From Algibacter miyuki (GTDB lineage Bacteria > Bacteroidota > Bacteroidia > Flavobacteriales > Flavobacteriaceae), in NCBI RefSeq assembly GCF_042427745.1, contig NZ_JBHMFA010000006.1: a stretch of 64,000 nucleotides of DNA, one strand, 5' to 3'. Below, piece by piece: positions 1 through 8,906 of the stretch (positions are counted from its first letter, which is position 1; each line of letters starts with the position of its first letter). The translations under genes and the position numbers were made by a program. The notes below the pieces were generated by a model, which worked only from the letters and a program-made list of their open reading frames with translations, searched no databases and was not told where the DNA came from.

Positions 1-1426
1 TAACATTTAACCCTTTTGTAATAAATTTGTAGGAGTCGTCTCCGTTTTTATAAACATCACGTTCTCCATGACCTTTTAAAACTCCAACAACACCTGGTTT
101 TTGCATCAATCTTTTTAAAGTTGATGAAATGTCTTTTTCATTTGGATACACAAAAATATCATCGAACATGCGAAGTGGTATTGTTTGCTCTCCATAGTCT
201 ATAAACCGAACGAAGCGATTGTCTTCTGCTTTTAAATCTATTTGTTTTTGAATTTGTTCTGGAGGCAAGACTTTATCAAAATCTATATGATGTACTTTGG
301 CTGCTTTTTTAGCAAGTTCCTGCAAGGTTTTAGTGGTATCTAAATGTGGAACGGTATCATAATAATAAACATAATCCATGGTCATTTCAGGAATAAACCT
401 ACGATACATTTCAAAACTATTTAAATCTTTAATTCTGTTTTTAGGTGCTCCAAATTGTACCGAATAATGTAATAAATTCACATAATTAGTTATATGTATA
501 GGATGCTCTAATTGCTTAATAATATCTTGAGATGTTTTCGTAAGCGTTCTATCTTTAAAGCGAGTGCTATCAAAATACTGATTTACCGTTGGCAGTGATG
601 TAATATAGCCTATCGCTATTACCGACAAAATTAAAATACTATAGTTTGCTGTTTTTACTAATACTGATTTGGTTTTACGTTCAAAATTAAGTTTTAAAAT
701 ACTCAATGTTAAAAACAAACAGATTACTAATAAAAAGTAGATTACATCTTTAGTTCCAATTAATCCGTTTACAAAGTAATTTGTTCTTCCGCTAATCGAT
801 AACCAATAAGTAATTTCTCTAATAAAATCATAAGATTGCCCTACGCTACCTATAAAATTAAAAAGTGCTAAAACAGCTAAAGTACTTATTGCAGCTACCA
901 CTTGATAATTAGTTAAACAAGACATAAATAGCCCTATAGCTGCATATGCACACATTAATAAATATATTCCAAAAATCCCCCCTAAAACAAAAGGAATATC
1001 AATGGCCTCTATTGAAATAACACCTACAATTATAAAGCTAGAAAGCATGATAGCTAACAGTAAATTATAGACCATCATTGAGAGAAACTTACCTAAAACA
1101 ATTTCTTTTACCGTTACAGGCGAAGAATATAGTAATTTAATGGAACCGCTATTTGTTTCCTTACTCATTAATCCCATGGTTAACAAAGGAATATATAAGT
1201 ATAAATGACTTTGTACTACGGCCAATATACCATCGTCTCCAGCAAACAAAATTTTAGTAAGTACACTAAGTGGACGCCCTAATTGTTGGTTAGTTTCATA
1301 CTTATAAAGTAGTTCTGTAAAGGTTAACCCCGTTTGAACAAAAAAGATGATAAGTACAAACCAAGCAATTGGAGAATAGAACATTAAACTGAGTTCTAAC
1401 TTTGCTATTTTTTGTATTTTTTTCAT
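1..1426 (-). CDS. ABC transporter permease / GldG-like fusion protein, 3' end missing
   Basis: The reading frame opens at an ATG at 1426-1424 and stays open for about 475 codons to the window edge, so the C-terminus is missing. The N-terminus (MKKIQKIAKLELSLMFYSP) and the internal stretch YLYIPLLTMGLMSKE closely match the protein at 2394-4661, so the two are paralogues. The family architecture is an ABC-2 type permease with about six membrane segments followed by a GldG-like periplasmic (ABC_transp_aux) domain. The start codon overlaps the stop of the ATPase gene in an ATGA, which implies translational coupling. In gliding flavobacteria GldA, GldF and GldG form an ABC complex; here the GldF and GldG parts are one polypeptide. 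Its substrate is not evident, and a role in gliding is not implied by sequence alone. Confidence 0.85.
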   Translation of the reverse strand, partial: MKKIQKIAKLELSLMFYSPIAWFVLIIFFVQTGLTFTELLYKYETNQQLGRPLSVLTKILFAGDDGILAVVQSHLYLYIPLLTMGLMSKETNSGSIKLLYSSPVTVKEIVLGKFLSMMVYNLLLAIMLSSFIIVGVISIEAIDIPFVLGGIFGIYLLMCAYAAIGLFMSCLTNYQVVAAISTLAVLALFNFIGSVGQSYDFIREITYWLSISGRTNYFVNGLIGTKDVIYFLLVICLFLTLSILKLNFERKTKSVLVKTANYSILILSVIAIGYITSLPTVNQYFDSTRFKDRTLTKTSQDIIKQLEHPIHITNYVNLLHYSVQFGAPKNRIKDLNSFEMYRRFIPEMTMDYVYYYDTVPHLDTTKTLQELAKKAAKVHHIDFDKVLPPEQIQKQIDLKAEDNRFVRFIDYGEQTIPLRMFDDIFVYPNEKDISSTLKRLMQKPGVVGVLKGHGERDVYKNGDDSYKFITKGLNV

Positions 1427-2361
1427 CCGTTTACGTAATTTTGTTTCTTAGATAGTTGTGCGAAAATAGCATCTAACGAACTTTTTTCAAGTTGAATTTC
1501 TGAAAGCTCCCAACCATTTTCTAAACTTAATTTAATGATTGTTTTAGTGATTTCCGGACCAACAGAAAACGTTAATCGAATACTGTTAGCTGTTAAAAAT
1601 TGTACATCGGTAATTCCTTCAATCTTCATTAATGCTTCAACAGAAGGCGGATTCTCCATAGTAACTAAAACAGTGTCAGGCTTAATATAATTATTAAAAG
1701 CATCCATACTATCTTGAAAAACAGTTTCACCATGCTCTATCATCACTATAGTATCGCAGGTGGCTTGCACTTCAGATAATATATGTGTAGATAATATTAC
1801 AGCTCGGTCTTCGGCAATATTCTTTATTAACCCTCGTACTTCAGTGATCTGATTTGGGTCTAAACCATTTGTTGGTTCATCTAAAACTACCAACTTAGGG
1901 TTATGAATAATAGCTTGTGCAATTCCTACACGCTGCTGATATCCTCCTGATAAATTCTTTAAAACACGTTTACTAAAGTGCGTAATTCCGCACTTATTTT
2001 TAGCTATCTCAACCGCTTCCTTAATATTTTTTGAAGGAATCGATCTCATGTGCGCACAATGTATCAAATACTCATCTACTGTTAACTCAAAATGTAAAGG
2101 CGCTTTTTGAGGTAAAAAACCAATAAGCTTTTTTGCTTCTACAGGGTTTTCTCTAATATCGATTCCATCAATAAGTGCAGTGCCTTCTGTTTGATTTATA
2201 ACGCCGCATAAAATATTCATGGTAGTAGATTTTCCTGCTCCATTAGATCCTAATAATCCTAATATTCCACGGTTTTTAATTTCAAAATTAATATCTTTTA
2301 TTGCCCAATCTTTACTATATCTATGAGATAAGTTTTGAATTTTGGCTATGCTATTTTCCAT
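1423..2361 (-). CDS. ABC transporter ATP-binding protein (GldA-like)
   Basis: A 312-residue ABC ATPase with all hallmarks: Walker A GSNGAGKST at about 38-46, signature LSGGYQQR at 137-144, Walker B LVVLDEP ending near 163, and the switch histidine in STHIL at about 193. A C-terminal extension of about 90 residues follows, as in GldA/CcmA-type ATPases. It would sit on the cytoplasmic face and power the two neighbouring permease fusions. It lies between them and overlaps the downstream one by 4 nt (ATGA), so one ATPase probably serves a heterodimeric permease. Family assignment is certain; the transported substrate is unknown. Confidence 0.93.
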   Translation of the reverse strand: MENSIAKIQNLSHRYSKDWAIKDINFEIKNRGILGLLGSNGAGKSTTMNILCGVINQTEGTALIDGIDIRENPVEAKKLIGFLPQKAPLHFELTVDEYLIHCAHMRSIPSKNIKEAVEIAKNKCGITHFSKRVLKNLSGGYQQRVGIAQAIIHNPKLVVLDEPTNGLDPNQITEVRGLIKNIAEDRAVILSTHILSEVQATCDTIVMIEHGETVFQDSMDAFNNYIKPDTVLVTMENPPSVEALMKIEGITDVQFLTANSIRLTFSVGPEITKTIIKLSLENGWELSEIQLEKSSLDAIFAQLSKKQNYVNG

Positions 2362-2393
2362 TATTTTATAGTATTAACAATTAAGTTTTCTAA

Positions 2394-4661
2394 TTAGTTA
2401 CGTTTCCTGTTTAACAAAGTTCGTCCCCCTAAAATAAATAAGAGTAGCGGCAATATTCCTATAAAAAACACTTTAACCCATGCCACTTCATCTTGAGTAA
2501 TTAATAGTTTATTATCTATTGGTTTTGGTCTAGTGGCATCAATTGGATATTCCCCATTGCTAAACCACTTGAAAGTTTCTTTAACAAATTGATGATTTTC
2601 TTTATTTTTTAAATTAGATCTGCTTATTTCCTTATTACTCATAAAATCAGCATCACCAAACACCATAATTTTTTGCTCTTTATTCCCTACGTTCCTCTGG
2701 AGTGCTAGTGCGACTAAGGCTTCTGTTTTTGTATTAACATCTTGCTTAAAGCTAATAGAATCTGTTTCTAAATTAATAGATTCAAGCTCATTCCAAACTT
2801 CTTTTTTATTCGATACTAAAACTGGAGTAGCCTTAAAACCAAGCGTGTCTTTATATTTTACTGCCATGGTGTTAGGCATACTTACAACACTTTCCGGCTT
2901 AACCGAATATCCTAATTTATGTGCTCCGCCTGTTATTTTAGCTTGTAATAAATCGAGCTTATAATCGCCACTTTCTTGCAGTAATATCCCTTTAGAAAAC
3001 TGAACGCCGATTTCTTCTAGAATAGAATTGAATAATGCCTCTTTATTAGGTTCGCCAGCAATAATAACATTCCCTCCTTTATTTATGTACTCTTTTATTT
3101 TATCTAAATTTGAGTCACTATAAGAAATAATAGGATCGGCAATAACAAGAACGGCAAGATCTAAAGGTAAAATACCGTCTTCCAAGGAAACATTAGATAT
3201 GTTGAACCCTTGATTAATTAAAGATGATCTCGAGTTTAGTTGATTAAACACATTTTTATATTCTTTATCTCCTTTTTTGTCGATACTTCGTTCATCGTTA
3301 CCTGTTAAAATACCAATGTTAGCCGGTCCAATTAAAATATTTTTAACTGAAGCAGAAATCTCAGACTCTTTAGGGTAGCCAATTTGATCGAAAAACATAC
3401 GTAAATTAGCTGTTTTCCCATCATACTCTAGTGCACGTACAAACCCATTTAATTCTTGTTCTAAATCTATAATTTTGTTAATTTCTTCTGGAGTCATCAC
3501 CTCTTCGAAATCAAAACCATAGGCTGTAGATGCCCGTTTTGCACGCTCTAATAATGTTTTATCAGTATTATCTCGTTTATCTAGTGTATAATTGTAATAC
3601 GGACGATAATCGATTTCTAAATTCGGCAAAAAACGAGTATAATCATCAAATTGCTTTAAATCATATATTCTAAATTTTGGTGAAGCTAAATGGGCAAATT
3701 GGTTTATAACATTAGCATAAACTGTTATTTTTACAGGGCCATCAAGTTGTTTTAATAAACTTTGCGTTTGTTCTGTGAGTGTATTTGTTTTAAATCTTGT
3801 TGTATCATAATAGCCATTAAGTGTTGGTAACGAACTTAAGTACCCTATTACAAGAACACAAACCACAACTACAGCATACCTTAATGTTTTTGCAACTACA
3901 CTATAGGTACTCCTACCTGCATTTAATCGCATGATACTTAAAACTAAAAATAAGCTAATAATTAAAATGAAATAAATAACATCTTTACTACTAATTAACC
4001 CTGCGATAAAATTATTTGTCCGATCGGAAAGTGCCATCCAATACGTGATATCACGTACAAAATCGATACTCTGTCCTACCGAACTCATAAAATTTAATGC
4101 CGCAAACACAGCTAAAGTACTCATTGCTGCCACCACTTGATACGTGGTAATACTAGACATAAACAACCCTATTGATGCATATGCACACGCTAATAAATAA
4201 AGACCAAAAATCCCTCCAACCAAATACCAAATATCAATAGACTCAATAGAAATTATTCCTGTAAACACGATACAGCATAAAACCACAACCAATAGCAGGC
4301 AATACAAAGCCATAGCTAAAAATTTTCCTAAAATAATTTGCTTATTGGTAACCGGAGACGACAATAATAATTTTATTGAGCCACTGCTTAACTCCCTGCT
4401 CATAAGTCCCATGGTTAATAAAGGGATATATAAGTATAAATTATTTTTTACCGAATTAAAAAAAGCATTATACCCCCCAAAAACATCTTTAGTTAGAGCC
4501 TTTAAGTTGTTTCCTAATTCTTGACTTGCCGCACGAGTTTCAAGTAAATCAGAAATAGTAACCCCGCATTGTATGGTAAAAATAATTAATATTAACCAGG
4601 CTACAGGAGAATAAAATAGTATACTCAATTCTACTTGAGCAATTTTTATAATTTTTTTCAT
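2394..4661 (-). CDS. ABC transporter permease / GldG-like fusion protein
   Basis: The frame extends up to 4715, but I choose the ATG at 4661. It gives MKKIIKIAQVELSILFYSP, matching the start of the paralogue that begins at 1426. The product has 755 residues. The first 270 or so carry about six hydrophobic helices of an ABC-2 permease. A long soluble part (roughly 300-700) resembles GldG/ABC_transp_aux, including a Rossmann-like stretch with GILTGNDERS and a GGNVIIAGEP segment. A last transmembrane helix (VFFIGILPLLLFILGG) ends in RKRN. F. johnsoniae GldF and GldG are separate proteins, so this is a fusion form. It is followed 32 nt later by the ATPase gene. Confidence 0.88.
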   Translation of the reverse strand: MKKIIKIAQVELSILFYSPVAWLILIIFTIQCGVTISDLLETRAASQELGNNLKALTKDVFGGYNAFFNSVKNNLYLYIPLLTMGLMSRELSSGSIKLLLSSPVTNKQIILGKFLAMALYCLLLVVVLCCIVFTGIISIESIDIWYLVGGIFGLYLLACAYASIGLFMSSITTYQVVAAMSTLAVFAALNFMSSVGQSIDFVRDITYWMALSDRTNNFIAGLISSKDVIYFILIISLFLVLSIMRLNAGRSTYSVVAKTLRYAVVVVCVLVIGYLSSLPTLNGYYDTTRFKTNTLTEQTQSLLKQLDGPVKITVYANVINQFAHLASPKFRIYDLKQFDDYTRFLPNLEIDYRPYYNYTLDKRDNTDKTLLERAKRASTAYGFDFEEVMTPEEINKIIDLEQELNGFVRALEYDGKTANLRMFFDQIGYPKESEISASVKNILIGPANIGILTGNDERSIDKKGDKEYKNVFNQLNSRSSLINQGFNISNVSLEDGILPLDLAVLVIADPIISYSDSNLDKIKEYINKGGNVIIAGEPNKEALFNSILEEIGVQFSKGILLQESGDYKLDLLQAKITGGAHKLGYSVKPESVVSMPNTMAVKYKDTLGFKATPVLVSNKKEVWNELESINLETDSISFKQDVNTKTEALVALALQRNVGNKEQKIMVFGDADFMSNKEISRSNLKNKENHQFVKETFKWFSNGEYPIDATRPKPIDNKLLITQDEVAWVKVFFIGILPLLLFILGGRTLLNRKRN

Positions 4662-4726
4662 TGGGTAAAAGTATTCTTGTACTATTCTTTTCAAAATAGT
4701 ATAATTAAATGCCAATCTTATTAGAG

Positions 4727-4761
4727 TTCCCCCTTTGCTATAACTAATTATAGCGGGGGAA
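4727..4761 (-). terminator. GC-rich stem-loop between PKD-like lipoprotein and ABC genes
   Basis: The arms TTCCCCC+GCTATAA and TTATAGC+GGGGGAA are complementary over 14 bp, interrupted by a 3-nt TTT bulge in the left arm, with a 4-nt loop. It lies just after the stop of the minus-strand gene ending at 4782. There is no T-run on the minus strand, so it may be an attenuating or mRNA-processing hairpin rather than a simple intrinsic terminator. It could partly separate expression of the ABC module from the SusC/D operon upstream. Confidence 0.45.
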
Positions 4762-4781
4762 ACCTATTAAAATGAAGTATC

Positions 4782-6314
4782 TTATAATTGAGTGTTCATT
4801 GCCGTAATACGATCAAAACCTGTAAAAGTTTTAATGTTAGGCGTGTCTATGTTACCAATACCGGTATTAATTAGAGGAAGTAAATACACTTTACCTTCGC
4901 TACCATTATAGGTGGCTGCTAACAAAGCTTTATTATTTAATGGTAAATAGCTTCCTGAGCTTCTAAATGGGTAATCTGCTTGTTGATACACTTGTAAAAT
5001 AGATAACTCTTCTCCAGCTGGAGCCGTATAACGTTCTTGAACCACTACTGAAGTAGAAGCATAAATTACAGCGTAAATTTTGCTATCTGTAGCATAATAC
5101 ATCACTTTTTGATCATCAAGAAATACGAATGATTTTCCTTGAGCAATATCTGGCGCATTTGTTAAGTTGAAAAAAGCAATTGGAGCTGGAGGAATAGTAT
5201 TAGGATAATCGCTAGCTCCTCCATCAAATACATAAAGACCAATATCGCCTGTACTTTCATTTTTAAGTAAATGTCTAAAAGCCCCATCAGTGCCTGTACC
5301 TGCAGCTAAATTAACCATGTTAACTAGCGTAGCTGGGTTAAACACTCCTGTTGTGTTTTCTGGAATCTCGTATCTGTTGCTGTCTCCAAACTGAGTGATA
5401 GAAGGTTGATAAACGAATTTATCAATTGCTTCACTATAATAATTTATCGTTACAGGTGGATTTGCCTTTGGGTTTGTTGCTATTATATCTGGCACAGTGT
5501 AACTAGAAGCAAAAGCGCTCCCAAATTTTTGAGAAGCTCCAAAATAAGTTGATGTTAAACTCTCATTATTAATAAACAAACTACCTTGATTTACTTGACC
5601 TAACGCCTTTGGATTATACGATGTTTGTGGTACATAAAACAAATCATTATTAGTTCCAGCTAAAGTATAATCTAAAGTTTGTATTCTATAAATCATATTA
5701 TCTGTTATGCCTAACATGGCATTTTTCCCATATATTTGATAGTACTTTATTTGCTTTGTAACCCCAGGAATAGTAGTACCATTAATTTTAGAATACACAT
5801 GGTATTTCACACTTTCGCCTTCAAAATCTGTGGTTACATCAGCACTCATAATATGGCTAAAATCTGTTGAAGTACCATCTGACGTTTCAGCGATTACGAT
5901 ACCTTCACCTATATTATTCAGTACGGTTACTGGCCATGCCATAATATATTTTAAATCGGTATTTACATCTGTAACGGTATATACCAATTGATGTGGATAA
6001 CCTGGATTTGTAGGGGGAAAAGCAATTTCGCTATCTAAGTTACGCACATTACTTAAAATTTGATATGTAGTATCATTTGGTGCTAAATTTATTTTCCATT
6101 CATAATCCAATTGACTTTCAGATAACCCTTCAATATTAAGTTTAGGGTTCAACTCTAGGTTATCAAATTGATAAACAGAAATTTTACTAACTCCCGTGGT
6201 ATCAATTTCTACCCCTGGAATGGTATTTACATCTAGACCACTTTTATCTTCATAACAGGCCTGTACTACTATTGCAAACACTAGCAGGATTACTATATTT
6301 AATAATTTTTTCAT
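4782..6314 (-). CDS. PKD-like family lipoprotein
   Basis: A 510-residue secreted lipoprotein. The N-terminus has a basic start and hydrophobic stretch ending in a lipobox (VVQAC, Cys at about 20), giving surface or periplasmic lipid anchoring. The region after it resembles the PKD-like lipoprotein family commonly encoded after SusC/SusD/DUF4843 genes in Bacteroidota: YEDKSGLDVNTIPGV, then a beta-rich repeat region including a YEWKI motif near residue 100. The C-terminal half is Tyr/Thr-rich and beta-propeller-like in composition, without catalytic motifs I recognise. It is the last gene of the FecI/FecR-SusCD run before a stem-loop. It probably assists ligand capture, but the ligand is unknown. 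Confidence 0.7.
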   Translation of the reverse strand: MKKLLNIVILLVFAIVVQACYEDKSGLDVNTIPGVEIDTTGVSKISVYQFDNLELNPKLNIEGLSESQLDYEWKINLAPNDTTYQILSNVRNLDSEIAFPPTNPGYPHQLVYTVTDVNTDLKYIMAWPVTVLNNIGEGIVIAETSDGTSTDFSHIMSADVTTDFEGESVKYHVYSKINGTTIPGVTKQIKYYQIYGKNAMLGITDNMIYRIQTLDYTLAGTNNDLFYVPQTSYNPKALGQVNQGSLFINNESLTSTYFGASQKFGSAFASSYTVPDIIATNPKANPPVTINYYSEAIDKFVYQPSITQFGDSNRYEIPENTTGVFNPATLVNMVNLAAGTGTDGAFRHLLKNESTGDIGLYVFDGGASDYPNTIPPAPIAFFNLTNAPDIAQGKSFVFLDDQKVMYYATDSKIYAVIYASTSVVVQERYTAPAGEELSILQVYQQADYPFRSSGSYLPLNNKALLAATYNGSEGKVYLLPLINTGIGNIDTPNIKTFTGFDRITAMNTQL

Positions 6315-6364
6315 GAAATTTAATTTTTAATGTTATTAATTAACAAGAATGACAAGTATACTAA

Positions 6365-7072
6365 TTAGTATATAGGTACAATAACCTCACCGGCATGGTC
6401 TCCATCATCATGAAGTAAAGGTGTTCCATTGTCTATCTCATACTGTCTTATATAATCTCCAAATGCTTTACCTAAAGCTTGAGCTCCCGTAGGACCTACT
6501 GCTCTATAGTCTGTAATTGAAAAATCGGTAAGACCTGTAGTTGCTAAAAACACTCTATAGGCTGCTGAACTTGAATATCTTGTGAAGAAAAACCCAAAAT
6601 ACCTCCATGCAGGAATAACAATTTTATTTGTCCAAATCAGTTTTGTTGTATTCGACTCGGTATTTCCTATAACAAAATCATCTGATGTCATTGAGGCAAT
6701 ATGTATAGATACTGAAGTATCATCAAGTATTGGTGATTTTTTTAACTTTACTAATAAATTACCAGTAAACTCCCCAGCAGGAACTTTTCCTTCAATTATT
6801 TCATAGAGATCGGTTGTTGCTGTTGTTAATTCATCATCAAGTACTTCTACATTAAAATAACGATCATAATCGGCGGTATTTCCTATAATAGCCACAGGAA
6901 CCTCTAAAATATATTCATTTGAAACTTCTTGAATAAATGAATATTGAATAGAGTCATTAACAAAATTAATAGCGGGTGCTGCACTAAAATTATCTATTTC
7001 ATCTTTTTCACAAGACATGACTAATACTAAGCACAATGTCATTGAAAAGATGGTATATATTATATTTTTCAT
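6365..7072 (-). CDS. DUF4843-type lipoprotein
   Basis: A 235-residue lipoprotein whose signal ends in a lipobox (LVMSC, Cys at about 21) followed by EKDEIDNF. The layout, with AAPAINFV and IQYSF near the mature N-terminus, a Calx-beta-like region (VEVLDDE, GEFTGNLLVKLKKSP) and a C-terminal WRYFGFFF block, fits the DUF4843 family. That family regularly sits between SusD and a PKD-like lipoprotein in Bacteroidota nutrient-uptake loci, and this gene does too. No catalytic residues are visible. It probably acts at the outer membrane with the SusC/D pair encoded just upstream. Confidence 0.7.
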   Translation of the reverse strand: MKNIIYTIFSMTLCLVLVMSCEKDEIDNFSAAPAINFVNDSIQYSFIQEVSNEYILEVPVAIIGNTADYDRYFNVEVLDDELTTATTDLYEIIEGKVPAGEFTGNLLVKLKKSPILDDTSVSIHIASMTSDDFVIGNTESNTTKLIWTNKIVIPAWRYFGFFFTRYSSSAAYRVFLATTGLTDFSITDYRAVGPTGAQALGKAFGDYIRQYEIDNGTPLLHDDGDHAGEVIVPIY

Positions 7073-7098
7073 AATTTCTTAATTTATAAATTAAACAT

Positions 7099-7383
7099 TT
7101 AATTTGAGCTTCCTAAACTGAATGAAAAGCATGGCTCAGACAAAATAAATACTTCGCTTGAAGTACTCCCTTGTTTGCTTTTTAAGTCTGCTTTTTTATT
7201 AGTTTGAGAAAAATTTAAATTATTGGTTACTGTCATGTCTTCACAAAAATCATAACTTAAAGGCTTACCAGATAAAACGACTGTTGAAAATTCAATAGAA
7301 CTTTCTGTTTCTTCTTTTTCACAAGAGTTAAAAAACATGAAACAAAAAACAAGTGTAGAAACGGTGTATATTTTATTCTTCAT
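7099..7383 (-). CDS. Small lipoprotein of unknown function
   Basis: The open frame extends to 7410, but the ATG at 7383 is preferred because it gives a proper lipoprotein signal (MKNKIYTVSTLVFCFMFF then lipobox FNSC). The product has about 94 residues. The mature part begins with charged residues (EKEETESS), is Ser/Thr/Asn-rich, and contains two further cysteines (DFCED and EPCFS) that might form a disulfide. I recognise no family. It lies between susD and the DUF4843 gene in the same tight minus-strand run, so it is probably co-expressed and surface located. Confidence 0.55.
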   Translation of the reverse strand: MKNKIYTVSTLVFCFMFFNSCEKEETESSIEFSTVVLSGKPLSYDFCEDMTVTNNLNFSQTNKKADLKSKQGSTSSEVFILSEPCFSFSLGSSN

Positions 7384-7410
7384 AATTATATATTTTGCTG
7401 CGTTTAACAT

Positions 7411-8895
7411 TTATTGCGTATTCCCAAACTGTAATTCTCCATCAGGGTATGGTAAAACGTATACGTTATCATCTAATATAATACCGTCCGACAAACCAAA
7501 TATTTGTGTTTCACCTGTTCTTTTGTAATAAAAGAATAGTTGCCCTTCGCTTAAAAATTCTTTTTTATATTCTTTTTTAATTTCAAGAATCACTTCTTCT
7601 TGTGTTGCTGTATCTGGAATATCTTCGATAATCCCTCTACTACTTCTTACTAAGTTTAAGTAACCTATTGCCTTATCTAATTGTAACGTTGCTTCATTTT
7701 TAGCATAGGCTTCTGCTGCTATATAATACATTTCTGGAAGCTTAATTAAAGGCAATTGATTTCGAGAACCACTTAAAAATACATCATCTTGAACAAGCTT
7801 TTTATTAAGGACACCTCTTGCTTGTGTTTCCATGAGTGTATTAAATCGTACATCGGCAATTCCTATATTTACATTGTTAGTTTCAAATGTATCATTAGTA
7901 AAATTAGAGGTATAAAACAAGGCGTCATAATTTGTACCATCACCTTCTGCCGTTAACAATGGCATGGTATAAAAAGGTAATAAATCCACATCTAAAGAAA
8001 ATAGAACTTCTTGATAAAATATTTTATCTGCAGATACAGGGTAAGTTGCCGAATTTATTAAGCTTGTAAATGAGTTTGCTATAACTACCTCGGCCGCTGC
8101 AGCTGCTTCCGTTTGCTTACCTTGCCATTGAAAAACACGTGCTTGTAATGCTTTAGCTGCATAATAATTCATGCGTTGTTCGCGTTTGTCATAAAAACCT
8201 GTTCTATTTACGACATCGTAATAATTTGCGGGTTTATCTGTGGCATAAATAGGATCTTCACTTAGTAACTCTAAAGCTTCATCAAGATCTACTTCCATTA
8301 ATTTTAAAGTTTCGCTATAACTAAGTTGTGCTGTTATATTTTTGCTGAATACTTTTACATAAGGAATTGTTTTATCTTGTAATATCGCTGGACGATTTTC
8401 TAAATTACCCACAGCAAATAAACGCATAACATCAAAATGAACGAAGGCTCTTAAACCTAATAATTCTCCTTTGATAATAGCATAATCAATATCTCCTAAA
8501 ACATCTCTGTTTTTATCGGCCATTTCAAGTGCTATATTAATATTTGCGATAACATTATAGGCTTTTAGCCAAAGTGCTTTTAGTTGAGCTGTTGAATTTA
8601 CTGATTGATAATTAAACTGTTGCACGCCAGCATAGTTTGCGCTATTAGAAAACGTAGCATATTGTTGGCTAAGTACATCAACAAGATTCCAGTTCATGTC
8701 TTTAGCATAAAGCTCTGGCTCGGTAAGCCCTAAATAAACTCCCATAAGAGCGTCTTTAAACCCATCAACCGATGAAAACTGTTCTTCTGCAGTTATTTGT
8801 GTGCTAGATTGTTCGTCTAACCAATCCTCACTACAGGACACTGTAAGTATTAGAAAAGTTAATCCTAATAATATTGTTTTAATATTCTTGTTCAT
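7411..8895 (-). CDS. susD: RagB/SusD family nutrient-binding lipoprotein
   Basis: A 494-residue SusD homologue. The signal ends in lipobox TVSC (Cys about 21) followed by SEDWLDEQSS, the usual opening of mature SusD proteins. Internal landmarks of the TPR-containing fold include LWLKAYNVIANINIALE (about 110), an AKALQARVFQWQGK helix (about 245), and the C-terminal block LPEMYYIAAEAYAK ... YLNLVRSSRG followed by KKEFLSEGQLFFYYKRTG. It forms the lid of the SusC barrel at the cell surface. It directly follows its susC with an 11-nt gap. Compared with the SusD at 18540-20267 it is the classical RagB/SusD type. Confidence 0.93.
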   Translation of the reverse strand: MNKNIKTILLGLTFLILTVSCSEDWLDEQSSTQITAEEQFSSVDGFKDALMGVYLGLTEPELYAKDMNWNLVDVLSQQYATFSNSANYAGVQQFNYQSVNSTAQLKALWLKAYNVIANINIALEMADKNRDVLGDIDYAIIKGELLGLRAFVHFDVMRLFAVGNLENRPAILQDKTIPYVKVFSKNITAQLSYSETLKLMEVDLDEALELLSEDPIYATDKPANYYDVVNRTGFYDKREQRMNYYAAKALQARVFQWQGKQTEAAAAAEVVIANSFTSLINSATYPVSADKIFYQEVLFSLDVDLLPFYTMPLLTAEGDGTNYDALFYTSNFTNDTFETNNVNIGIADVRFNTLMETQARGVLNKKLVQDDVFLSGSRNQLPLIKLPEMYYIAAEAYAKNEATLQLDKAIGYLNLVRSSRGIIEDIPDTATQEEVILEIKKEYKKEFLSEGQLFFYYKRTGETQIFGLSDGIILDDNVYVLPYPDGELQFGNTQ

Positions 8896-8906
8896 AATCT
8901 TTTGTT

